Positions 46,201-58,200 of a DNA stretch of 64,000 nt are shown one piece after another (position 1 is the first letter of the stretch; every line of letters begins with the position of its first letter). A program made the position numbers and the translations under genes. The stretch is from Liolophura sinensis (lineage: Eukaryota > Mollusca > Polyplacophora > Chitonida > Chitonidae), in the NCBI RefSeq assembly GCF_032854445.1, contig NC_088300.1, forward strand, positions 82,001,084 through 82,065,083, written 5' to 3'. The notes beneath the pieces are model-generated. The model saw only the letters and a list, made by a program, of their open reading frames with translations, was not told the origin of the DNA and ran no database searches.

Positions 46201-49200
46201 TGTACGTGTAGGTAATATATTAGTCAGACCAAGTAGAGCTCACCTTCAGGTAGTGTATTAGTCAGATCACACAGAGCTCACCTTCAGGTAGTATATTAGT
46301 CAGACCAGGCAAAGCTCACCTTTAGATAGTGTAATAGTCAGATCACACAGAGCTCACCTTAAGGCAGTGTATTAGTCAGATCACACAGAGCTTAACCTTA
46401 GGCAGTGTATTAGTCAGACAAGAAAAAGCTCACATTTAGGCAGTGTATTAGTCAGACCAGGCAAAGCTCACCTTTAGGTAGTGTATTAGTCAGATCACAC
46501 AGAGCTCACCTTCAGGTAGTGTATTAGTCAGATCACACAGAGCTTACCTTAAGGCAGTGTATTAGTCAGACCAGGCAAAGCTCACCTTTAGATAGTGTAT
46601 TAGTTAGAGCAGGCAGAGCTCACCTTTAGGTAGTGTGTTAGTCACAAGGGGCAGAGCTCACCTTTAGGCAGTGCATTAGTCACACCAGGCAAAGCTCACC
46701 TTTAGGTAGTGTGTTAGTCAGACCAGGCAGAGCTCACCTTTAGGCAGTGCATTAGTCACACCAGGCAAAGCTCACCTTAAGGTAGTGAGTTAGTCAAACC
46801 AGGCAGAGCTCACCTTTAGGCAGTGCATTAGTCACACCAGGCAAAGCTCACCTTTAGGTAGTGAGTTAATCAGACCAGGCAGAGCTCACCTTTGGGCAGT
46901 GTATTAGTCAGACCAGGCAGAGCTCACCTTTCGGTAATGTATTAGTCAGATCAAGTAGAGCTCACATTTAGACAGTGTATTAGTCAAAAGGGGCAGAGCT
47001 CACCTTTAGGCAATGTATTAGTCAGACCAAGTAGAGCTCACCTTTAGCCAGTGTATTAGTCAGACCAGGCAGTAATCACCTTTAGGCAGTGTATTAGTCA
47101 GACCAGGCAAAGCCCACCTTTAGGTAGTGTATTAGTCAGATCACACAGAGCTCACCTTCAGGTAGTGTATTAGTCAGATCACACAGAGCTTACCTTTGGG
47201 CAGTGTATTAGTCAGACCAGGCAAAGCTCACCTTTAGATAGTGTATTAGTTAAAGCAGGCAAAGCTCACCTTTAGGTAGTGAGTTAATCAGACCAGGCAG
47301 AGCTTACCTTAAGGCAGTGTATTAGTCAGACCAGGCAAAGCTCACCTTTAGATAGTGTATTAGTAAGAGCAGGCAGAGCTCACCTTTAGGTAGTGTGTTA
47401 GTCAGACCAGGCAGAGCTCACCTTTGGGCAGTGTATTAGTCACAAGGGGCAGAGCTCACCTTTAGGCAGTGCATTAGTCACACCAGGCAAAGCTCACCTT
47501 TAGGTAGTGAGTTAGTCAGACCAGGCAGAGCTCACCTTTGGGCAGTGTATTAGTCAGACCAGGCAGAGCTCACCTTTAGGTAATGTATTAGTCAGACCAA
47601 GTAGAGCTCACCTTTAGACAGTGTATTAGTCAGACCAGGCAGAGATCACCTTTAGGCAGTGTATTAGTCAGACCAGGCAGAGATCACCTTTAGGTAATGT
47701 ATTAGTCAGACCAAGTAGAGATCACCTTTAGACAGTGTATTAGTCAGACCAGGCAGAGCTCACCTTTAGGTAGTGTATTAGTCAGACCAAGTAGAGATCA
47801 CCTTTAGGCAGTGTATTAGTCACAAGGGGCAGAGCTCACCTTTAGGCAATGTATTAGTCAGACCAAGTAGAGATCACCTTTAGACAGTGTATTAGTCAGA
47901 CCAGGCAGAGATCACCTTTAGGCAGTGTATTAGTCAGACCAGGCACAGCTCACCTTTAGGTAGTGTATTAGTCAGACGAAGTAGAGCTCACCTTTAGGCA
48001 GTGTATTAGTCAGACCAGGCAGAGCTCACCTTTAGGTAATGTATTAGTCAGACCAAGTAGAGATCACCTTTAGGTAGTGTATTAGTCAGACCAGGCAGAG
48101 CTCACCTTTAGGTAGTGTATTAGTCAGACCAGGCAGAGCTAACCTTTGGGTAGTGTATTAGTCACACCAGACAGAGCTCACCTTTAGGTAATGTATTAGT
48201 CAGACCAAGTAGAGCTCACCTTTAGACAGTGTATTAGTCAGATCACACAGAGCTCACCTTTAGGTAGTGTATTAGTCAGATCACACATAGCTTACTTTTA
48301 GGCAGTTTATTAGTCAGACAAGACAAAGCTCACATTTAGGCAGTGTATTAGTCAAACCAGGCAAAGCTCACCTTTGGGCAGTGTATTAGTCAGACCAGGC
48401 AGAGCTCACCTTTAGACAGTGTATTAGTCAGACCAGGCAGAGCTCACCTTTGGGCAGTGTATTAGTCACACCACACAGAGCTCAACTTTAGGTAATGTAT
48501 TAGTCAGACCAAGTAGAGCTCACCTTTAGACAGTGTATTAGTCAGATCACACAGAGCTCACCTTTAGGTAGTGTATTAGTCAGACCAGACAAAGCTCACA
48601 TTTAGTCAGATCGCACAGAGCTCACCTTTAGGTAGGGTGTTAGTCAGACCAGGCAGAGCTCACCTTTAGATAGTGTATTAGTCAGACCAGGCAGAGCACC
48701 TTTAGGTAATGTATTAGTCAGACCAAGTAGAGCTCACCTTTAGACAGTGTATTGGTCAGATCACAGAGAGCTCACCTTTAGGTAGTGCATTAGTCAGACC
48801 AGGCAAAGCTCACCTTTGGACAGTGTATTAGTCAGACCAGCCAGAGCTCACCTTTAGGTAGTGTATTATTCAGACCAGGCAAAGCTCACCTTTGGGTAAT
48901 GTATTAGTCAGACCAAGTAGAGCTCACCTTTAGACAGTGTATTAGTCAGATCACACAGAGCTCACCTTTGGGCAGTGAATTAGTCACACCAGACCAAGTA
49001 GAGCTCACCTTTAGACAGTGTATTAGTCAAACCAGGCACAGCTCACCTTTAGACAGTGTATTAGTAACACCAGGCAGAGCTCATCTTAAGGCAGTGTATT
49101 AGTCAGACCAAGTAGAGCTCACCTTTAGACAGTGTATTAGTCAGACCAAGTAGAGCTCACCTTTGGGCAGTGTATTAGTCACACCAGACAGAGCTCACCT

Positions 49201-52200
49201 TTAGGTAATGTATTAGTCAGACCAAGTAGAGCTCACCTTTAGACAGTGTATTAGTCAGACCAAGTAGAGCTCACCTTTGGGCAGTGTATTAGTAACACCA
49301 GGCAGAGCTCAACTTTAGGCAGTGTATTAGTAACACCAGGTAGAGCTCATCTTAAGGCAGTGTATTAGTAACACCAGGCAGAGCTCAACTTTAGGCAAAG
49401 TATAAGTCACATAATGTATACTGCTTGTATAGGCAGTATACATGTATTAGTCAGACCTGGTAGGGCTCACCTTTAGGATCAGGTAGAAATCACCTTTAGG
49501 CAGTGTTTTAGTCGGACCAGCAAGAGCTCACCTTTAGGCAGTGTAGTAGTTAGGAAGTCGTGGGCCTCTTTCAGGTACTGGGAACTCTCTGATTCCATAG
49601 TCAGCTTCACTTTATAATAACTGAAACACAAAAACACTACATGTACATACATCTATCCGAAATCGCAGATGAGGTACTCACTCCCTCAATCTGATAAAAA
49701 CATTCTTCCAGCCACAGTCAACTGATTGAAGATACAAATCCTTGTGTTAGCTCAGTTGTACTTTAATCATGTCTGTCAGGCACCTGACAAATCCTCATGC
49801 TAGCTCAGTTGCAGCTTAATCATCTTTGTCAGGCACCTGACAAATCCTCGTGTTAGCTCAGTTGTAGCTTAATCATCTTTGTCAGGCACCTGACAAATCC
49901 TCGTGCTAGCTAAGTTGCAGCTTAATCATCTTTGTCAGGCACCTGACAAATCCTCGTGTTAGCTCAGTTGCAGCTTAATCATGTTTGTCAGGCACCTGGC
50001 AAATCCTCGTGTTAGCTCAGTTGCAGCTTAATCATGTTTGTCAGGCACCTGACAAATCCTCGTGCTAGCTAAGTTGTAGCTTAATCATGTTTGTCAGGCA
50101 CCTGACAAATCCTCGTGCTAGCTAAGTTGCAGCTTAATCATCTTTGTCAGGCACCTGACAAATCCTCGTGCTAGCTAAGTTGCAGCTTAATCATGTTTGT
50201 CAGGCACCTGACAAATCCTCGTGCTAGCTCAGTTGTAGCTTAATCATGTTTGTCAGGCACCTGACAAATCCTTGTGTTAGCTCAGTTGCAGCTTAATCAT
50301 CTTTGTCAGGCACCTGACAAATCCTCGTGCTAGCTAAGTTGCAGCTTAATCATGTTTGTCAGGCACCTGACAAATCCTCGTGTTACCTCAGTTGCAGCTT
50401 AATCATGTTTGTCAGGCACCTGACAAATCCTCGTGTTAGCTCAGTTGCAGCTTAATCATGTTTGTCAGGCACCTGACAAATCCTCGTGCTAGCTAAGTTG
50501 TAGCTTAATCATGTTTGTCAGGCACCTGACAAATCCTCGTGCTAGCTAAGTTGTAGCTTAATCATCTTTGTCAGGCACCTGACAAATCCTCGTGTTAGCT
50601 CAGTTGTAGCTTAATCATGTTTGTCAGGCACCTGACAAATCCTCGTGTTAGCTCAGTTGTAGCTTAATCATGTTTGTCAGGCACCTGACAAATCCTCGTG
50701 CTAGCTCAGTTGCAGCTTAAGCATGTTTGTCAGGCACCTGACAAATCCTCGTGTTAGCTAAGTTGTAGCTTAATCATGTTTGTCAGGCACCTGACAAATC
50801 CTCGTGTTAGCTAAGTTGCAGCTTAATCATGTTTGTCAGGCACCTGACAAATCCTCATGCTAGCTAAGTTGTAGCTTAATCATGTTTGTCAGGCACCTGA
50901 CAAATCCTCGTGCTAGATAAGTTGTAGATTAATCATGTTTGTCAGGCACCTGACAAATCCTCGTGTTAGCTCAGTTGCAGCTTAAGCATGTTTGTCAGGC
51001 ACCTGACAAATCCTCGTGTTAGCTAAGTTGTAGCTTAATCATGTTTGTCAGGCACCTGACAAATCCTCGTGTTAGCTCAGTTGCAGCTTAATCATGTTTG
51101 TCAGGCACCTGACAAATCCTCGTGTTAGCTCAGTTGCAGCTTAATCATGTTTGTCAGGCACCTGACAAATCCTCGTGCTAGCTCAGTTGCAGCTTAATCA
51201 TGTTTGTCAGGCACCTGACAAATCCTCATGCTAGCTAAGTTGTAGCTTAATCATGTTTGTCAGGCACCTGACAAATCCTCGTGCTAGATAAGTTGTAGCT
51301 TAATCATCTTTGTCAGGCACCTGACAAATCCTCGTGTTAGCTCAGTTGCAGCTTAATCATCTTTGTCAGGCACCTGACAAATCCTCGTGTTAGCTCAGTT
51401 GTAGCTTAATCATCTTTGTCAGGCACCTGACAAATCCTCGTGTTAGCTCAGTTGCAGCTTAATCATGTTGGTCAGGCACCTGACAAATCCTCGTGTTAGC
51501 TCAGTTGTAGCTTAATCATGTTTGTCAGGCACCTGACAAATCCTCGTGCTAGATAAGTTGTAGCTTAATCATGTTTGTCAGGCACCTGACAAATCCTCGT
51601 GTTAGCTCAGTTGTAGCTTAATCATGTTTGTCAGGCACCTGACAAATCCTCGTGCTAGATAAGTTGTAGATTAATCATGTTTGTCAGGCACCTAACAAAT
51701 CCTCGTGTTAGCTCAGTTGCAGCTTAATCATGTTTGTCAGGCACCTGACAAATCCTCGTGTTAGCTCAGTTGCAGCTTAATCATGTTTGTCAGGCACCTG
51801 ACAAATCCTCGTGTTACCTCAGTTGCAGCTTAATCATGTTTGTCAGGCACCTGACAAATCCTCGTGTTAGCTCAGTTGCAGCTTAATCATGTTTGTCAGG
51901 CACCTGACAAATCCTCGTGCTAGCTAAGTTGTAGCTTAATCATGTTTGTCAGGCACCTGACAAATCCTCGTGCTAGCTAAGTTGTAGCTTAATCATCTTT
52001 GTCAGGCACCTGACAAATCCTCGTGTTAGCTCAGTTGTAGCTTAATCATGTTTGTCAGGCACCTGACAAATCCTCGTGTTAGCTCAGTTGTAGCTTAATC
52101 ATGTTTGTCAGGCACCTGACAAATCCTCGTGCTAGCTCAGTTGCAGCTTAAGCATGTTTGTCAGGCACCTGACAAATCCTCGTGCTAGATAAGTTGTAGA

Positions 52201-55200
52201 TTAATCATGTTTGTCAGGCACCTGACAAATCCTCGTGTTAGCTCAGTTGCAGCTTAAGCATGTTTGTCAGGCACCTGACAAATCCTCGTGTTAGCTAAGT
52301 TGTAGCTTAATCATGTTTGTCAGGCACCTGACAAATCCTCGTGTTAGCTAAGTTGCAGCTTAAGCATGTTTGTCAGGCACCTGACAAATCCTCGTGTTAG
52401 CTCAGTTGCAGCTTAATCATCTTTGTCAGGCACCTGACAAATCCTCGTGCTAGCTCAGTTGCAGCTTAATCATGTTTGTCAGGCACCTGACAAATCCTCA
52501 TGCTAGCTAAGTTGCAGCTTAATCATGTTTGTCAGGCACCTGACAAATCCTCGTGCTAGATAAGTTGTAGCTTAATCATCTTTGTCAGGCACCTGACAAA
52601 TCCTCGTGTTAGCTCAGTTGCAGCTTAATCATCTTTGTCAGGCACCTGACAAATCCTCGTGTTAGCTCAGTTGTAGCTTAATCATCTTTTGTCAGGCACC
52701 TGACAAATCCTCGTGTTAGCTCAGTTGCAGCTTAATCATGTTGGTCAGGCACCTGACAAATCCTCGTGTTAGCTCAGTTGTAGCTTAATCATGTTTGTCA
52801 GGCACCTGACAAATCCTCGTGCTAGATAAGTTGTAGCTTAATCATGTTTGTCAGGCACCTGACAAATCCTCGTGTTAGCTCAGTTGTAGCTTAATCATGT
52901 TTGTCAGGCACCTGACAAATCCTTGTGCTAGATAAGTTGTAGATTAATCATGTTTGTCAGGCACCTGACAAATCCTCGTGTTAGCTCAGTTGCAGCTTAA
53001 TCATGTTTGTCAGGCACCTGACAAATCCTCGTGTTAGCTCAGTTGCAGCTTAATCATGTTTGTCAGGCACCTGACAAATCCTCGTGTTAGCTCAGTTGCA
53101 GCTTAATCATGTTTGTCAGGCTCCTGACAAATCCTCGTGCTAGCTAAGTTGCAGCTTAATCATGTTTGTCAGGCACCTGACAAATCCTCATGCTAGCCTA
53201 AGTTGTAGCTTAATCATGTTTGTCAGGCACCTGACAAATCCTCGTGTTAGCTCAGTTGTAGCTTAATCATCTTTGTCAGGCACCTGACAAATCCTCGGGT
53301 TAGCTCAGTTGCAGCTTAATCATGTTTGTCAGGCACCTGACAAATCCTCATGTTAGCTCAGTTGTAGCTTAATCATGTTTGTCAGGCACCTGACAAATCC
53401 TCGTGCTAGCTCAGTTGCAGCTTAATCATGTTTGTCAGGCACCTGACAAATGCTCGTGTTAGCTCAGTTGTAGCTTAATCATGTTTGTCAGGCACCTGAC
53501 AAATCCTCGTGTTAGCTAAGTTGTAGCTTAATCATGTTTGTCAGGCACCTGACAAATCCTCGTGTTAGCTAAGTTGTAGCTTAATCATGTTTGTCAGGCA
53601 CCTGACAAATCCTCGGGTTAGCTCAGTTGCAGCTTAATCATGTTGGTCAGGCACCTGACAAATCCTCGTGTTAGCTCAGTTGTAGCTTAATCATGTTTGT
53701 CAGGCACCTGACAAATCCTCGTGCTAGCTAAGTTGTAGCTTAATCATGTTTGTCAGGCACCTGACAAATCCTCGTGCTAGCTAAGTTGCAGCTTAATCAT
53801 GTTTGTCAGGCACCTGACAAATCCCCGTGCTAGCTCAGTTGTAGCTTAATCATCTTTGTCAGGCACCTGACATATATTTGTGCTAGCTCAGTTGCAGCTT
53901 AATCATGTTGGTCAGGCACCTGACACATATTCATACTGCTTCAGTGGAGGTTTTGTGAGCCTTACCTGTTGTGGAATTCTGGATAAGATCCTAATATGAC
54001 GTTTTTGCGGAACTGTTGGTCTACTTGGTTGAGAACGTGAGTTATGCTGACTTCATCTTGGTTCACATAGACTTCCTCTGTGTGAGTCTCAGCCTCGGGA
54101 TTCTTAAATATGTCCTAAGGGAGTAAAAATGTCACATGCACACTGACACATGTCCAACAGAGTACATCACAATGACACACTAAATGACATGTCCAACAGA
54201 TTACATCACAATGACACACTAAATGAAATGTCCAACAGATTCAATCACAATAACACACATGACATGTCAAACAGATTACATCACAATAACAAACGTGACA
54301 TGTCCAACAAATTACATCACAATGACACACAATGTGACACGTCAAACAGATTACATCACAATGACACACAATGTGACACGTCAAACAGATTACATCACAA
54401 TGACACACTAAATGACATGTCCAACAGAGTACATCAGACTCGCACAAAACGTGACATGTCCAACACATTACATCACAATGACACACATGACCTGCCCAAC
54501 AGATTACATCACAATGACACACAAAGTGATATGTCCAACAGATTACATCACAATAACACGCGTGACATGTCCAACAGATTACATCAAAATGACACACAAC
54601 ATGACATGTCCAGCAGATTACATCACAATGACACAAAATATCACATGTCCAACTGATTACATCACAATGACACACAACATGACATGTCCAACACATTACA
54701 TCACAATAACACACGTGACATGTCCAGCAGATTACATCACAATGACACATAATATCACATGTCCAACAGAGTACATCACAATGACACACAACATGACATG
54801 TCCAACAAATTACATCACAATAACACACGTGACATGTCCAGCAGATTACATCACAATGACACATAATATCACATGTCCAACAGAGTACATCACAATGACA
54901 CACAACATGACATGTCCAACAAATTACATCACAATGACACACAATGTGACATGTCCAACAGATTACACCACAATATCACACATGACATGTCCAACAGATT
55001 ACATCACAATGACACACAATGTGACACGTCAAACAGATTACATCACAATGACACACAATGTGACATGTCCAACAGATTACATCACAATGACACACTAAAT
55101 GACATGTCCAACACATTACATCACAATGACACACAGCATAACAAGTCCAAAAGATTACACCAAAATAACACACATGACATGTCCAACAGAGTACATCAGA

Positions 55201-58200
55201 CTCACACAGAACGTGACATGTCCAGCAGATTACACCACAATGACATACAACATTATATGTCCAACAGATTTCATCACAATAACACACGACATGTCCAACA
55301 GATTATATCACAATAACACACGTGACATGTCCAACAAATTACATCACAATGACACACAATGTGACACGTCAAACAGATTACACCACAATGACACACAACA
55401 TTATATGTTCAACAGATTATATCACAATAACACACATCCTGTCTTGTCAAACAGATTACATCACAATGACACACAACATGACATGTCCAACAGAATACAT
55501 CACAATGACACACATCATGACTTGTCAAACAGATTACATCACAATGACACACAAAGTGACATGTCCAATAGATTACATCACAATAACACACTAAATGACA
55601 TGTCAAACAGATTACATCTCAATGACACACAACATGACATGTCAAACAGATTACATCACAATATCACACATGACATGTCCAACAGATTACATCACAATGA
55701 CACACAAAGTGATATGTCCAACAGATTACATCACAATGACATACAACATTATATGTCAAACAGATTTCATCACAATGACACACAACGTGACATGTCCAAC
55801 AGATTATATCACAATGACACACAACATAACATGATATTCAACCACTAAAAAGAAGATGACAAACAACATGACATTTCACCATTACAAACAAGATGGCATT
55901 TCACCATTACAAACAACATGACATTTTACCATTTCAAACAACATGACATTTCGCCCATTACAAAATTGCTCTGTCAAAAAAGAGTTAAAGAGGTGAAGTC
56001 AAGAAAACACAAGAAAAAAAAAATAGGGTTTACCAACACACATAGAAAGTTTTCAAAAGAGCACTAATTTCTTAACATCTCCACCAACCTAATGTATGTA
56101 CCTGATCTCCACCCATCTGATGTATCACCAGCCTGATCTTCATCCACCTAATGTATCACCAGCCTTATCTTCACCTAATGTATCACCAACCTGATCTTCA
56201 TCCACCTAATGTATCACCAGCCTGATCTCCACCTAATGTATCACCAACCTGATCTCCACCCACCTGATGTATCACCTCCTGATCTCCACCCATCTAATGT
56301 ATCACCAGCCTAATCTCCACCCGTCTAATATATCACCAGCCTAATCTCCACCCGTCTAATATATCACCAGCCTAATCTTTATCTAATGTATCACCAGCCT
56401 AATCTTTTCCTAATGTATCACCAGCCTAATCTTCACCCGCCTAATGTATCACCAGCCTGATCTCCACCCACCTAATGTATCACCAGCCTGATCTCCACCT
56501 AATGTATCACCAGCCTGATCTCCACCTAATGTATCACCAGCCTAATCTCCACCTGCCTAATGTATCACAGCCTAATCTCCACCCGCCTAATGTATCACCA
56601 GCCTAATCTTTACCTAATGTATCACCAGCCTAATCTTCACCTGCCTAATGTATCACCAGCCTAATCTTCACCCGCCTAATGTTTCACCAACCTGATTTCC
56701 ACCTAATCTATCACCAGCCTAATCTCCACCCACCTAATGTATCACAGCCTAATCTCCAACCACCTAATGTATCACCTGCCTGATCTCCATCCACCCATCC
56801 ACTGTGTCATCATTCTCACCCACCTGTAGCATAAGAAAGGCTCTTTCCATCAGCGAGGGAATCCCCGGGAATACATACACATTCCTCACATTGACCAGTG
56901 GGTACCGTGCCTTCTCTCCTGTCTGCGGGTGGACACCGTACAAGAGCTTTGCTGACCTGGGCACCTGTCGGGGAGATATTCACAGCAGTCTGGGCTTTTG
57001 TCACAAGCTTGAATTGCCATCAAGAAGAAAACAATACCTCAAATATACATCAGCTTTCAACCAAATTGTCTGCAGAGATATATTAGCTTTCTTTCTGTTG
57101 TGCATATATTTAAACAAACCATCCTACACAAAATTCAACCTTACATATGCCAGTTTCAACTTTGGTGACTTGATATCGTCTGTGCCAAAAAACTTCCTAC
57201 AAACTTTGACCAATTCCGGGTGATGAAAGAGAGGCTCACCAAAGGCTTGGGACAAACCTGAAAAATAACACCAACACTTCACTTATACTGAGGTCCCCAG
57301 CAAAATATAACATGGAAATATATGCATTTAAAAAATATCATGTGTGTGCCCCCCAGATGTGATCACATGGTGTAGTGTGGGTAGGCAATCACAGATCACT
57401 TACCGTCAAACGTGACATCATCATATATGGGTCTCCAGATGTGATCACATAGTGTAGCGTGGGTAGGCAATCACAGATCACTTACTCTTAAACGTGACAT
57501 CATCACGTGTGGGTCCCCAGATGTGATCACATAGTGTAGTGTGGGTAGGCAATCACAGATCACTTACTCTCAAACGTGAGATCATCACGTTTGGGCCCAA
57601 TGCCCCCAGATGTGATCACATAGTGTAGTGTGGGAAGGCAATCACAGATCACTTACTCTCAAACGTGACATCATCACATGTGGGCCACCAGATGTGATCA
57701 CATGGGTGTAGTGTGGAAAGACCATCACAGATCACTTACCCTCAAACGTGACATCATCATGTGTGGCAACAATGCCCCCAGATGTGATCACATAGTGTAG
57801 TGTGGGAAGGCAATCACAGATCACTTACTCTCAAACGTGACATCATCACATGTGGGCCACCAGATGTGATCACATGGGTGTAGTGTGGAAAGACCATCAC
57901 AGATCACTTACCCTCAAACGTGACATCATCATGTGTGGGCCCAATGCCCTCCAGATGTGATCACATAGTGCAGTGTGTGAAGGCAATCACAGATCACTTA
58001 CTCTCAAACGTGACATCATCATGTGTGGGTCCCCAGATATAATCACATGGATGTAGTGTGGGTAGGCAATCACAGATCACTTACCCTCAAATGTGACATC
58101 ATCATGTGTGGGCCCAATGCCGCCGGATGTGATCACATGGGTGTAGTGTGGGAAGACCATCACAGATCACTTACCCTCAAATGTGACATCATCATGTGTG

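Noticed and set aside
54150-55848. Asn/His-rich and Cys-rich repeat proteins on either strand
   Set aside because: Both strands are open only because the short unit lacks stops. The region is an intron of FLAD1.
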